From contig NZ_QDDR01000002.1 in the NCBI RefSeq assembly GCF_003075525.1, forward strand, positions 62,001 to 126,000: a stretch of 64,000 bases of DNA. The letters are read 5' to 3'. This document shows positions 16,710 to 26,232 of the stretch, piece by piece. Source of the stretch: Pararhodobacter aggregans (GTDB taxonomy: Bacteria; Pseudomonadota; Alphaproteobacteria; Rhodobacterales; Rhodobacteraceae). The position numbers and the translations under genes are program-made. The notes under the pieces are model-generated. The model did not search any database. It was not told the origin of the DNA and was given only the letters and a program-made list of their open reading frames with translations. Positions within the stretch are counted from its first letter, which is position 1. Each line of letters starts with the position of its first letter.

Positions 16710-17318
16710 GTGCTTGTGGTCTCTGTAGGGGCGGTCAGTAGAGTGGCTGTTGCCTGTTTGGTAGCGGCGCTTGCAGGCGGTTCCGCTTATTTGTTTTTTG
16801 CGTTGAGAGATGAAGAGCGGATATCCAGTGCCTATCATTTCTTGCCGAACATTGTTGTTCGCTCGATGATCCTTCAAGGTAGAGAAATACGGAGCCATCA
16901 CGACACAATTAGCGGACGAGCGATCCGAAGCCAATTGGTAGCAGATATTCGCACGGCCATAGAGCATTATCCCGGCGAGATTACTGGATGCGGCTTGCCG
17001 GTAGAACTTTCTGGCTACGGCTTAGACGAGACCCTTGATACGTTTTCCGTCATGGTGCAGTCCCGACCGATGCAGTTTGCGGTATTCTTTTCGGGCGAAG
17101 TTCCCGATGTTCAGGAATTCCTTGATGCTCGGAGTAACGCGGCTCTTCTCGCACCGAACGCGACTGTCGCGACCGAGAATGAGTTCGTCCAAGCAATATT
17201 GACCGCAGACCTTCGGAACGGCTATCAAATACTTTCGTCGAGCGGCGCAGTGAATGGTGTGTCCTGGGTGAGTGAAAGGTGTGATAACTACAGTATGATA
17301 TTATTCAGGGGCGCGTGA
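16710..17318 (+). CDS. Orphan membrane-anchored or secreted protein, AT-richer than its surroundings
   Basis: About 202 residues from a GTG at 16710 with a GGAG site at 16699-16702; an ATG at 16602 is an alternative but gives a poor N-terminus. After a short lead, a hydrophobic segment (VAVACLVAALAGGSAYLFFAL) acts as a membrane anchor or signal. The remainder is a soluble domain with two cysteines (in ITGCGLPVEL and SERCDNYSMI) that could form a disulfide outside the membrane. No family is recognised. The coding sequence is visibly richer in A and T than every neighbour and uses rare third-position A/T codons, which suggests recent transfer. The gene stands alone between parE and a REP-like region. 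Confidence 0.6.
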   Translation: MLVVSVGAVSRVAVACLVAALAGGSAYLFFALRDEERISSAYHFLPNIVVRSMILQGREIRSHHDTISGRAIRSQLVADIRTAIEHYPGEITGCGLPVELSGYGLDETLDTFSVMVQSRPMQFAVFFSGEVPDVQEFLDARSNAALLAPNATVATENEFVQAILTADLRNGYQILSSSGAVNGVSWVSERCDNYSMILFRGA

Positions 17319-17508
17319 AGTGACCGGTATATACTCCATTACTGGGAATTCTCTTGATGTCTCTCTTCAGGATTTGTCTGAGTCGCATTTGACCTAAGCG
17401 GTCGGCGCCTTGAGCGACAATTGTACTCTGCCCCCCCGATGACTCTTCCATCCGATGGTAGAGCTCGGCCCAAAGAGCGGGCCAGACGACCATGAAGAGT
17501 GGCAAGCC

Positions 17509-17574
17509 GTAGGGTGCGCTTTCATTGCGCACCTTTGGCCATTGCGGTCGGTGCGCAATGAATGCGCAGCCTAC
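17509..17574. repeat. REP-like inverted doublet
   Basis: Two facing copies, GTAGGGTGCGCTTTCATTGC (from 17509) and the near-reverse complement ending GCGCAGCCTAC (17550-17574), separated by about 16 bases. Together they form a large imperfect hairpin of the BIME type. The GTAGGGTG start is shared with the copies at 14256 and 17780. Confidence 0.75.
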
Positions 17575-17779
17575 ACCCACCCCCCAGCCCGAAAGCCAGC
17601 CGGAGGCGTCAGGCATGCGCCGAGCCGCCCCGGCAGGCTGGCGCCTTGTTCCCCCCATACTCCGAACAATCGTCCGAAGGCCTTGCCCGACAAACCGCCC
17701 CGACCAACCGTCGCGGCACCATCCCACGGGCCGGTGCCTGCCTGACGCGCCGCCGCGTATAGTCCAGCCGCTCCGCGAG

Positions 17780-17803
17780 GGTGGGGTGAAACCCCACCCT
17801 ACA
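17780..17803. repeat. REP-like palindrome, copy 2 (inverted relative to copy 1)
   Basis: GGTGGGGTGAAACCCCACCC followed by TACA. This is the reverse complement of 14256-14279 with one mismatch. It can fold into a GGTGGGG/CCCCACC hairpin. Confidence 0.75.
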
Positions 17804-18058
17804 AGGCGCCCTTCCGTCGGGCGGTTGCAAAGGTCGGGGACGACCCGGGCATTGCGCAACGGCCGATCTCTACCCCCGCTCGCAACGCCGCCGCACCCCG
17901 ATTGCCGCGATGATACCGGCTGACAACCCCTCGGCGACACCGCCGGAAGGGCTGCAAACCGGGCCGCGCTCCGCGGTCTGGACCGGAAAAGGTTGTGCCA
18001 AGGGGCCATATCCGGCAGCCTGAACCTGTATCACCGTGTCGTATTCAAGGAGTTCATC

Positions 18059-18823
18059 ATGCGCATTGCCTCACAAAGACTGGCATTTCTGCTCGCCGCC
18101 GTCGTCACCCTGGCCTTCGCCTCGCTCGCCTCCGCACAAATTCCCGGCCCTCTGGCGGGCTCGATCTTCGGCTCGGGACAACGGGCGCTGGTCGTCGTGC
18201 TGCACGGCGATCTGTCCAATGGCCGCGATGCCACCTACCACCGGGGTTTCGCCGAGGATATCGCGCGGCGCCACAGCGATGTCACCGCCGTGGCGCTGAT
18301 CCGGCCGGGGTATTCCGGCGGTCGGGGCCTGCAAAGCGCGGGCAGCAACAACAACCGGCGCGACCATTACACGCGGACCAACAACGATCTGGTGGCCGAG
18401 AGCATCCGGGCCCTGCAACGGGCGACCGGCGCGCGGCGGGTGATCGTGGTGGGGCATTCGGGGGGCGCGGCGCAAGTCGGCGCGATCATCGGGCGGTTTC
18501 CCCAGCTGGTGGACAGCGCGGTGTTGGTCTCGTGCCCCTGTGACATCGGCCGCTGGCGGAGCATGCGCGGGCGCAGCGCCTGGCAGAACAGTGAATCCCC
18601 CAGCCAGTTCGCCTCGCGCGTGTCGCGGTCGACCCGGGTGATCGCTGTCGTCGGGGCCAATGATTCCAACACCGCCCCGGCCCTGTCGCAGGATTACGTG
18701 GCCGCGCTGCAGGCGCGCGGTGTTCCGGCGGGAATGATGCTGGTCCGAGGTGCCTCCCACGATTTCAATGGCTCGCTGCGGAGCGCCGCACTGAGCGCGG
18801 TCGAGGCCGAGATTCAGCGGTAA
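18059..18823 (+). CDS. Secreted alpha/beta-hydrolase
   Basis: 254 residues with a cleavable signal peptide ending ASLASAQ (residue 27). An alpha/beta-hydrolase fold is indicated by LVVVLHGDLSNG (oxyanion region), the nucleophile elbow GHSGG with Ser134, Asp201 in VGANDSN and His233 in RGASHDF, giving a full Ser-Asp-His triad. An AAGGAG site precedes the ATG. It likely acts on an ester or similar substrate in the periplasm or outside the cell; the substrate is not predictable. A Cys pair (SCPC, about 158-160) follows the nucleophile strand. It is a single gene. Confidence 0.85.
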   Translation: MRIASQRLAFLLAAVVTLAFASLASAQIPGPLAGSIFGSGQRALVVVLHGDLSNGRDATYHRGFAEDIARRHSDVTAVALIRPGYSGGRGLQSAGSNNNRRDHYTRTNNDLVAESIRALQRATGARRVIVVGHSGGAAQVGAIIGRFPQLVDSAVLVSCPCDIGRWRSMRGRSAWQNSESPSQFASRVSRSTRVIAVVGANDSNTAPALSQDYVAALQARGVPAGMMLVRGASHDFNGSLRSAALSAVEAEIQR

Positions 18824-18971
18824 GCGGCAGCGGACGGGGCGTCGGCCGTTTCCGGCCCGGCCTGCCCCCCTCGACGCAGGGGCGGGTACGCGGGAACGGG
18901 CAGGGCGGCGGCACGATTCCTTAACCCGTGGGGCGCAGGATGGGGTCGGACTTGCCCGCCCCCGAAAGATC

Positions 18972-19397
18972 ATGCGCTTTCTCATCGCCCTCCTGCTCCT
19001 GACCCATCCCGCCGTCGCCGCCGATCCCTGCGAAGATCATTTCCGCGCCGGGCTGACCGCCTATCGCCTGGTCGACAGCCGCCTTGCTGAGATCGAGGTG
19101 ACGCTTTATGCGGGCCTCGGCTGGGTCACGCGGCGGGGTGTTCTGGCCCGGCTGGAGGAGCGTTCGGCCAGAACCACCGCCTGCGAAGAGGTGGAGGTGG
19201 TGCAGGACCGATTGTCCCGCGTCGGCCGCGATCTGGGCGAGGCGCAGCGCCGGTTCCAGCTGGCGGCGGCGCTCTGCCACGGGATCAACCGCGGCCGGGC
19301 CGAGGGGAATGTCGAGCGCCTGAGCGACAGCGCCGCCATGCTCAACGATCTGGAGAATTACCTCCGCTCGCTGGCCCGGATCTGTCGGGGCTCTTGA
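18972..19397 (+). CDS. Small secreted protein of unknown function
   Basis: 141 residues, with a signal peptide (MRFLIALLLLTHPAVAADPC). The mature part is helical and charged, with four cysteines (in ADPCEDHF, TTACEEVE, ALCHGIN and ARICRGS), an even number that would suit two periplasmic disulfides. No domain recognised. The signal peptide and regular Cys pattern make it a convincing gene despite the lack of homology. Confidence 0.7.
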   Translation: MRFLIALLLLTHPAVAADPCEDHFRAGLTAYRLVDSRLAEIEVTLYAGLGWVTRRGVLARLEERSARTTACEEVEVVQDRLSRVGRDLGEAQRRFQLAAALCHGINRGRAEGNVERLSDSAAMLNDLENYLRSLARICRGS

Positions 19398-19453
19398 TGG
19401 CAGCGCGCGGCGCGGCCTTCCGGCCGTACCGCGCAGGGGGCGGAGAGCGCGCC

Positions 19454-19846
19454 TCAGCGCGGGACCAGCGTCCGCCCTACCGGCCAGAGGGCGAAGCCCG
19501 CGAGTTTCAGATGGGCCCAGGCGAAAGGCAGGCCGATGATCGTCACCGCGTTCAGCACCGCCGCCATCAGATGCCCCAGCGCCAGCCACCAGCCGGCCAG
19601 CACCAGCCACAGCAGGTTGCCCAGCGTTCCCAGCGTGCCGGTGCCGATATCGGGGCCGGTGACCTCGGCCCGGTCGGCCGCGCGCATGCCGAAGGGCAGC
19701 AGCGTGTAGCCCGCCATCACCACCGCCGAGCGCGCCCAGGGCAGGCCGACGATGCTCAGCGCCATGAGCAGCGCCGCCAGCAGCCAGCCCGCCGCCATCC
19801 AGGCGCCGCCCAGCACAATCCACAGCACGTTCAGGATCAGGTTCAT
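19454..19846 (-). CDS. yccF: YccF-family inner membrane protein
   Basis: 130 residues with four hydrophobic segments containing two copies of the YccF domain: NVLWIVLGGAWMAAGWLL with IVGLPWARSAVVMAGYTLLPFG, and NLLWLVLAGWWLALGHLM with IIGLPFAWAHLKLAGFALWPVG. These are hallmarks of YccF (DUF307). The cellular role is not known. It is transcribed away from uup. Confidence 0.88.
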   Translation of the reverse strand: MNLILNVLWIVLGGAWMAAGWLLAALLMALSIVGLPWARSAVVMAGYTLLPFGMRAADRAEVTGPDIGTGTLGTLGNLLWLVLAGWWLALGHLMAAVLNAVTIIGLPFAWAHLKLAGFALWPVGRTLVPR

Positions 19847-19954
19847 TGCAGCTCCATATGTTAATGGTATTTACATGGGGCAGCCGGGCGCTGTTTCAAG
19901 ACCCGTGATGCGTGAACCCTTGACCGCATCAAACCGCCGGGATAGCCCGCCCGC

Positions 19955-21774
<1,820 letters not shown>

Positions 21775-21778
<4 letters not shown>

Positions 21779-22374
21779 GGCGCCGAGTGGCGGTGGGTGC
21801 GTCTCCACAGCATCCACCCCAGCCCAAGCGTCAGCGCCAGCGAGGCCAGCAGACCCAGCGCATTGCCCAGGATCTCGCTCGCCTGGGCGATCTGGCCGCC
21901 CGCCAGATAGCCAAGGCCGATATAGGCCACGACCCAGATCATCTCGCCCAGCACGCCCATCACCGTGAAGGTGAGCCAGGTCATGCCCGCGCCCCCCGCC
22001 AAGAGGTTGACGTAGGGCCCCAGCACGCTGAACAGCCAGCGCGACAGGAAGACGGCGACGCCGCCGCCCTTCTGGACCGAATGCCGGGCACGCTCCAGCA
22101 CCGCGGCCCGGGTGCGGGATCTGAGCAGCCAGCCCTCGGCCTGCCGGAAGCCCAGCCGCCCCAGCTGATAACCCGCCTGATCGCCCAGCACCGCCCCCGC
22201 CAGCGCCGCCGCCGCCGCCGGGGCCAGCGCCAGATCGCCCGAGGCGGCGAAGGCCCCGGCGGTCAGCATCATCATCGACGAGGGGACCGGGATCGCCAGG
22301 CAGGACAGAAAGGTGACGATGGCCAGCGCCAGCGGCCCCCAATCGGCGACCTGGGCCAGCATCCAGTCAGTCAT
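21775..22374 (-). CDS. DedA-family membrane protein
   Basis: 199 residues starting MTDWMLAQVADWG. The DedA/SNARE-associated (VTT) domain has about five hydrophobic segments, including IPVPSSMMMLTAGAF, GDQAGYQLGR, and FLSRWLFSVLGPYVNLLAGGA with the conserved Arg, then VLGEMIWVVAYIGLGY. DedA proteins are thought to move lipids such as undecaprenyl phosphate or phosphatidylethanolamine across the inner membrane. The ATG overlaps the stop of the upstream gene by 8 bases. A GTG four codons earlier is also possible. Confidence 0.88.
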
Positions 22375-22711
22375 GCGTCCGCTCACGCCATTGGGCGATC
22401 CCCGCGCGGATCCGTTCGAGCAGGACGGGCAGGGGAATGTTCTCGTCCCGGGCGATCATGTCGAGGCTGCGGCGCGGGCGGCCCTCGGGCGGGATGCCCG
22501 CGATCTCGACCATCACCTCGCGCGGGACGTTCCACGAGCGGCCGACATAGCCCAGCGGCATCCAGCCCTCGATCGCCTGGTCCTGATGGGCGGGGTCCGA
22601 CCAGTAGAAGGCGCCCATCGCCACCCGGATGCCGAAATAGAGCGTGCCGATCAGCGCCAGCGCGAAGCCGAGGCGCAGGAGCCAGCGGAACGTCGGAGAG
22701 GACAGGATCAT
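22367..22711 (-). CDS. Small membrane-anchored hypothetical protein
   Basis: 114 residues with one N-terminal membrane helix (WLLRLGFALALIGTLYFGIRVAM) and a soluble C-terminal part that looks helical (RRSLDMIARDENIPLPVLLERI). It sits directly upstream of and overlaps the DedA gene, so the two are co-translated and may act together. No family recognised. Confidence 0.7.
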   Translation of the reverse strand: MILSSPTFRWLLRLGFALALIGTLYFGIRVAMGAFYWSDPAHQDQAIEGWMPLGYVGRSWNVPREVMVEIAGIPPEGRPRRSLDMIARDENIPLPVLLERIRAGIAQWRERTHD

Positions 22712-22975
22712 CGGCGCCTCGGGCAGGACACGGGCAGGCAGCTTACCCGGGTGTCTGGCGCGGGCAAGGGGCCATGGCGCCGCGGGGCAGGGGCCTGGTG
22801 TCAGCGGATTGTTTCAATCCCTAACAAAGGCCTGAACAAATGGAATGAAACTGGACAGTTGGCGGATTTTCGCGCAGCATTCCGCCTGATCCGGGAGGTG
22901 ATGCCAGGCAATTATTCTTCGCTGCCCAGCCCAAAGTTTCCCGGTCGCGGATTTGAGATACCCATGGAGACTACG

Positions 22976-23455
22976 ATGCGTAAATTTATCAAACTCGCCT
23001 TTGCCGCGGCCCTGGCCGTGTCCTCGCTCGCCGCCGTCGGCACCCGTCAGGCCGAGGCGCAGAACTACAACCTCCGGCCGTCTTACGGGTCGTTCAACCT
23101 GGTGGCGGGCTTCACGCCGGACCCGCAATGGCTGCAGGGCCGGGCCGGGGGCGACGTGCATTTCAACCCGGTCAACGGCTGCCCGGGCGGCGGCTGGGTC
23201 GCCAACGCGCCCGATTTCCGCGTGCATTATCAGGCCAGCACCTGGCCGCTGACCTTCTACGTCCGCGCCCCGGGTGACACGATCCTGCTGATCAACGATC
23301 CGAGCGGCAACTGGTATTGCAACGACGACACCGACGGGCTGGACCCGGCGATCCGCTTCGGCAGCCCGCGCTCGGGCCAGTACGATATCTGGATCGCGAC
23401 CTACAACCGTTCGCGCGTGCGCAACACCCGGCTCTATGTGACCGAGCTGCGCTGA
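22976..23455 (+). CDS. Secreted protein with PPC-like beta-sandwich domain
   Basis: 159 residues: signal peptide MRKFIKLAFAAALAVSSLAAVGTRQAEAQ, then a compact all-beta domain. The stretch GDTILLINDPSGNWYCNDDT and the SPRSGQYDIWIATYN ending resemble bacterial pre-peptidase C-terminal (PPC) domains, often found on or beside secreted peptidases, but no peptidase part is present. Cys residues in NGCPGGG and WYCND may form a disulfide. A GGAG site at 22966-22969 fixes the ATG at 22976 rather than the one at 22964. Confidence 0.75.
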   Translation: MRKFIKLAFAAALAVSSLAAVGTRQAEAQNYNLRPSYGSFNLVAGFTPDPQWLQGRAGGDVHFNPVNGCPGGGWVANAPDFRVHYQASTWPLTFYVRAPGDTILLINDPSGNWYCNDDTDGLDPAIRFGSPRSGQYDIWIATYNRSRVRNTRLYVTELR

Positions 23456-23460
23456 GCCCC

Positions 23461-24168
23461 TCAGCCGATGAGGCCGAGCAGACGCTTGGCCTCATCGGCG
23501 CAGGGCGTCAGTTGAGTGGCATCCTCGCCCGGGAAGAAGCGGCCGCGCGTGGCGGTCGGCATCGGCGCGGGCGTGTCGATCAGGACGCGCGGCGCGCGGG
23601 CAGGGCCCAGCGCCGCGTTCTCCGCTTGCCAGGCACGGGCCAGCGCGATCTGCCCGGCCTTGGCCGCGCCATAGGCGCCGAAGAATTTGCTGGTGCCCTC
23701 GCCCTCATGCCAGGCGGCGTCATCGAAGAACAGCGCGGTGCCCTGAGCGCTGGCCCGCAGCAGCGGCTCGATCATCGGGATCAGCGTGCCGGTGGCGCGC
23801 AGCGTGGTGGCCAGCGTCTTGTCCCAATCCTTGGCGGCGATATGCCCGGCGGGGGCCAGCGGCGGCACATGCACCGCCGGATGGGCCCAGAGGTCGACCT
23901 TGCCCCAACGCTGGTGGATCGACAGGCAGATCTGGCGCATCGCATCGTCATTGGTGATGTCCACGGGCACCAGCGTGGCGCTGCCGCCCTTGGCCTGGAT
24001 GCGGTCGTCCAGTTCCTCCAGCGCGCCGGTGGTGCGCGCCAGCGCGATGACATGCCAGCCGGAGCCGCCCAGAGCCTCGGCCAGCGCAGCGCCAAGGCCG
24101 CGCGAGGCGCCGGTGATGAGGGCGAGTCGGGGTGCGGGTGATTCGGGGGTGCGGGGGCTCTCGGTCAT
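23461..24168 (-). CDS. Short-chain dehydrogenase/reductase (YciK-like) lacking the usual catalytic Ser
   Basis: 235 residues. The Rossmann NAD(P) motif is GASRGLG (20-26) and the active-site pair is Tyr166-x3-Lys170 in GAYGAAKAG. Overall similarity is to YciK-type SDRs. The catalytic Ser expected about 12-14 residues before the Tyr is not seen: the strand reads ALFFDDAAWHEG. The substrate is unknown and activity may be altered. It converges with the preceding secreted protein (5-base gap). Confidence 0.85.
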   Translation of the reverse strand: MTESPRTPESPAPRLALITGASRGLGAALAEALGGSGWHVIALARTTGALEELDDRIQAKGGSATLVPVDITNDDAMRQICLSIHQRWGKVDLWAHPAVHVPPLAPAGHIAAKDWDKTLATTLRATGTLIPMIEPLLRASAQGTALFFDDAAWHEGEGTSKFFGAYGAAKAGQIALARAWQAENAALGPARAPRVLIDTPAPMPTATRGRFFPGEDATQLTPCADEAKRLLGLIG

Positions 24169-24270
24169 GGCTGGCTCATGCCATCGGGCCGGGTGCAAGG
24201 CAAGGCGGCGTTGGGCCGCGGTGGCACGGTCCGGGGTTTCGCGGCGCCCGCGCGTTGTAAATTCCGGCCC

Positions 24271-24295
24271 TTTGCAAAGGCGCCAGTTTGCAAAG
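24271..24295. promoter_or_regulatory. Two direct copies of the palindrome TTTGCAAA upstream of bioY
   Basis: TTTGCAAAG at 24271-24279 and again at 24287-24295, with exactly 16 bases between their starts, in the gap between the SDR gene (-) and bioY (+). It could be a tandem operator; the binding protein is unknown. It does not match the BioR box (TTATnnATAA type). Confidence 0.35.
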
Positions 24296-24397
24296 TCCGG
24301 GGCGCGAATTTCGCTGCGCAGCCGCACGGACGCTTGACCGCCTGCGCCGGGCGCTGGATAAACGCTACAACTCGGACCTACGATCAGGGAGATACTC

Positions 24398-24970
24398 GTG
24401 GCCCAGCAAACCCTTCTTCAGGCGTCTCTCGGGACGTCCTCGCTTGTCAAGAAAGCCCTCATCGTGCTGGGCGGCTCGGCCCTGATCGCGGTGGGTGCCC
24501 AGGTCAGCGTGCCCATGCTGCCCGTGCCGATGACCCTGCAAACCCTCGCCATCCTGATGGTCGGCTTCACCGCCGGTTCGCGCCTCGGCGCCGCCGCGGT
24601 CGTGGCCTATCTGCTCGAAGGCGCGGCGGGTCTGCCGGTCTTCGCCGGTGGCGGCGCGGGCGCGGCCTATCTGATGGGCCCGACCGGCGGCTTCCTGCTG
24701 GGCTTCGTGGCGATGGCCTGGGCCGCCGGCCTGCTGGCCGAGCGGGGCGTTGCCCGCGGCCTGGTCGGCACCGCGCTGGCCGCGCTGGCCGTGTCGGCCG
24801 CGCTCTATGTCCCGGGCCTGGCCTGGCTGACCGCCGTCACGCCCCTGGACCTGACCGGCGCCATCAACGCCGGTGCGCTGCCCTTCCTGCCGGGCGATGT
24901 GGTCAAGGCCGTTGCCGCCGCGCTGATCGTCAGCGGCGCCTGGAACGCGCTGGGCACCCGCCGCGGCTGA
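24398..24970 (+). CDS. bioY: Biotin transporter BioY (S component)
   Basis: 190 residues from a GTG with an AGGGAG site at 24386-24391. Six membrane segments with the BioY hallmarks: PVPMTLQTLAILMVGFTAGSRLGAAAVVAYLLEGAAGLPVF, GPTGGFLLGF and the C-terminal PFLPGDVVKAVAAALI. BioY binds biotin with high affinity and works alone or with the ECF energising module (BioM/BioN). No bioMN genes follow, since a terminator lies directly downstream, so it is a solitary BioY here. Confidence 0.94.
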   Translation: MAQQTLLQASLGTSSLVKKALIVLGGSALIAVGAQVSVPMLPVPMTLQTLAILMVGFTAGSRLGAAAVVAYLLEGAAGLPVFAGGGAGAAYLMGPTGGFLLGFVAMAWAAGLLAERGVARGLVGTALAALAVSAALYVPGLAWLTAVTPLDLTGAINAGALPFLPGDVVKAVAAALIVSGAWNALGTRRG

Positions 24971-25000
24971 TCCGGTCCCGGACCCGTCCCGGAACGACAG

Positions 25001-25032
25001 AACCCCCGGTGGCACCGCCATCGGGGGTTTTT
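25001..25032 (+). terminator. Rho-independent terminator of bioY
   Basis: A 13-bp stem (AACCCCCGGTGGC with GCCATCGGGGGTT, one G-U pair, loop ACC) is followed by TTTTT. It is 31 bases after the bioY stop. Confidence 0.92.
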
Positions 25033-25089
25033 CCTTGCCCGCGACTGCGGGGGTGGGAGGGGCGGGCGGCAAGCGCGCCCCGGTAACGG

Positions 25090-25120
25090 AAAAGGCCCCG
25101 GGCAGAGCGCCCGGGGCCTT
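25090..25120 (-). terminator. Terminator at the end of the sox operon (soxD)
   Basis: A perfect 12-bp stem AAGGCCCCGGGC / GCCCGGGGCCTT (25092-25103 with 25109-25120) lies 24 bases after the soxD stop. On the minus strand it runs into TTTTCC. It may work in both directions. Confidence 0.85.
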
Positions 25121-25143
25121 CGTTTCACCCACGCTGCCGCAGG

Positions 25144-26232
25144 TCAGGGATGGGCTTGCAGATAGGCGATGATCGCCGCCCGGTCGCCCGCGTCGCGCAG
25201 GCCGCGGAAGCTCATCCGCGTGCCGCGCATATAGGCGCGGGGGTCGGCCAGGAACTGGTCCAGTTCCTCGGCGGTCCAGATCAGGCCCGCTTCGCCCGCT
25301 TGCTGCATCGGCGGCGAGTAGCGGAAGCCTTCGACGGCCCCGGCGTGGCGGCCAACGACGCCGTTGAGCTGCGGGCCGGTGCCGTTGCGGGCATTGTCGC
25401 CGACCGTGTGGCAGCTGCGGCACTGACGCCAGAGGCCCTCGCCCTGGGCCACCAGCGCCGGGTCCGGCCCGGCAGCGGGTTCGGGCTCGGGTTCGGGCTC
25501 GGCGGCGGCCTGCTGGACCGGCGCGGCGCCTTCGCCCCCTTCGGGCGCGCCCGCGCCATCGGCCACGCCGTTGGGGCGGTCCGGCGCGAAGACCGTCACC
25601 GCGCCTTCGGGCGTCGATTGCAGGTCGGTGGCGCGGCGGGTGATGTGCACCGCCGGGCCGCAATCCGCCATGCAGGCCTCGGCCGTGAAGAGCGGGAACT
25701 CGGTTTCCACCCGGTCATCGGCATAGAAGCCCTCGGCATTGGGCATCGGCACTTCGGTGAAATTCTCGTTCGAGAGCACGAAATCATCCTCAACGATGCC
25801 GTTCGAATAGAGGATATAGGCGGTCAGGGCATAGGTCTCGTCCGCGGACAGGATCTGCGCATTGCCGAAAGGCATGGAGCGGTGGACGTAATCCCAGACG
25901 GTCGAGAGATAGGGCCAGTAGCTGCCCACCGTCTTGACCGGCCGCCGGTCGCGCAGCGTGCCCTCGCCCCCGGCGATCACCGGATAAGCGCCCGCGCCCT
26001 CGCCGAAATCGCCGTGGCACATGGCGCAATTCTCGACCCAGAGGTCCTCGCCGGTCAGCACGTCGCCGGACCCCACCGGCAGGCCGGTGCCATCGGGTTC
26101 GACCGCCACGTCCCAGGCGGCGATTTCCTCGGGCAGGGCGGTGCGGCCCAGGTTCAGGGTCTGCGCCGCGGCGGGCAGGGCAGCGAACAGGATGGCCGTG
26201 CTTGCCAGAAGTTTAAGAACCGACTTCGACAT
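25144..26232 (-). CDS. soxD: Sulfane dehydrogenase diheme cytochrome subunit SoxD
   Basis: 362 residues, signal peptide cleaved after about residue 23 (ALPAAAQ). Two c-type haem sites are visible: CAMCH at 69-73 and CRSCH at 271-275. The two domains are joined by an acidic/Pro linker with an EPEPEPEP run near 245-252. SoxD accepts electrons from the SoxC molybdenum cofactor and passes them to the respiratory chain. With SoxC it oxidises the sulfane sulfur carried on SoxY, which gives complete thiosulfate oxidation to sulfate. The start overlaps the end of soxC by 20 bases. Last gene of the operon. Confidence 0.95.
   Translation of the reverse strand: MSKSVLKLLASTAILFAALPAAAQTLNLGRTALPEEIAAWDVAVEPDGTGLPVGSGDVLTGEDLWVENCAMCHGDFGEGAGAYPVIAGGEGTLRDRRPVKTVGSYWPYLSTVWDYVHRSMPFGNAQILSADETYALTAYILYSNGIVEDDFVLSNENFTEVPMPNAEGFYADDRVETEFPLFTAEACMADCGPAVHITRRATDLQSTPEGAVTVFAPDRPNGVADGAGAPEGGEGAAPVQQAAAEPEPEPEPAAGPDPALVAQGEGLWRQCRSCHTVGDNARNGTGPQLNGVVGRHAGAVEGFRYSPPMQQAGEAGLIWTAEELDQFLADPRAYMRGTRMSFRGLRDAGDRAAIIAYLQAHP

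Larger units (their letters stand above)
17319..18058. other. Long gene-free stretch carrying REP-like elements
   Basis: About 740 bases without a convincing gene. It contains a REP-like doublet (17509-17574) and a singlet (17780-17803). Reading frames through it, for example 17305-18009 (-), mostly translate the palindromes and have no domain, so they are not called. The last 50 bases should hold the promoter of the hydrolase gene. Confidence 0.7.

Noticed and set aside
17305..18009. 234-residue open frame on the minus strand
   Set aside because: It runs through the REP-like repeats, has no domain or coding character and overlaps intergenic DNA; the translation is mostly of the palindromes.
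25092..25120. Small RNA or riboswitch hairpin after bioY
   Set aside because: It is best explained as the terminator of the opposite sox operon; bioY has its own terminator at 25001.
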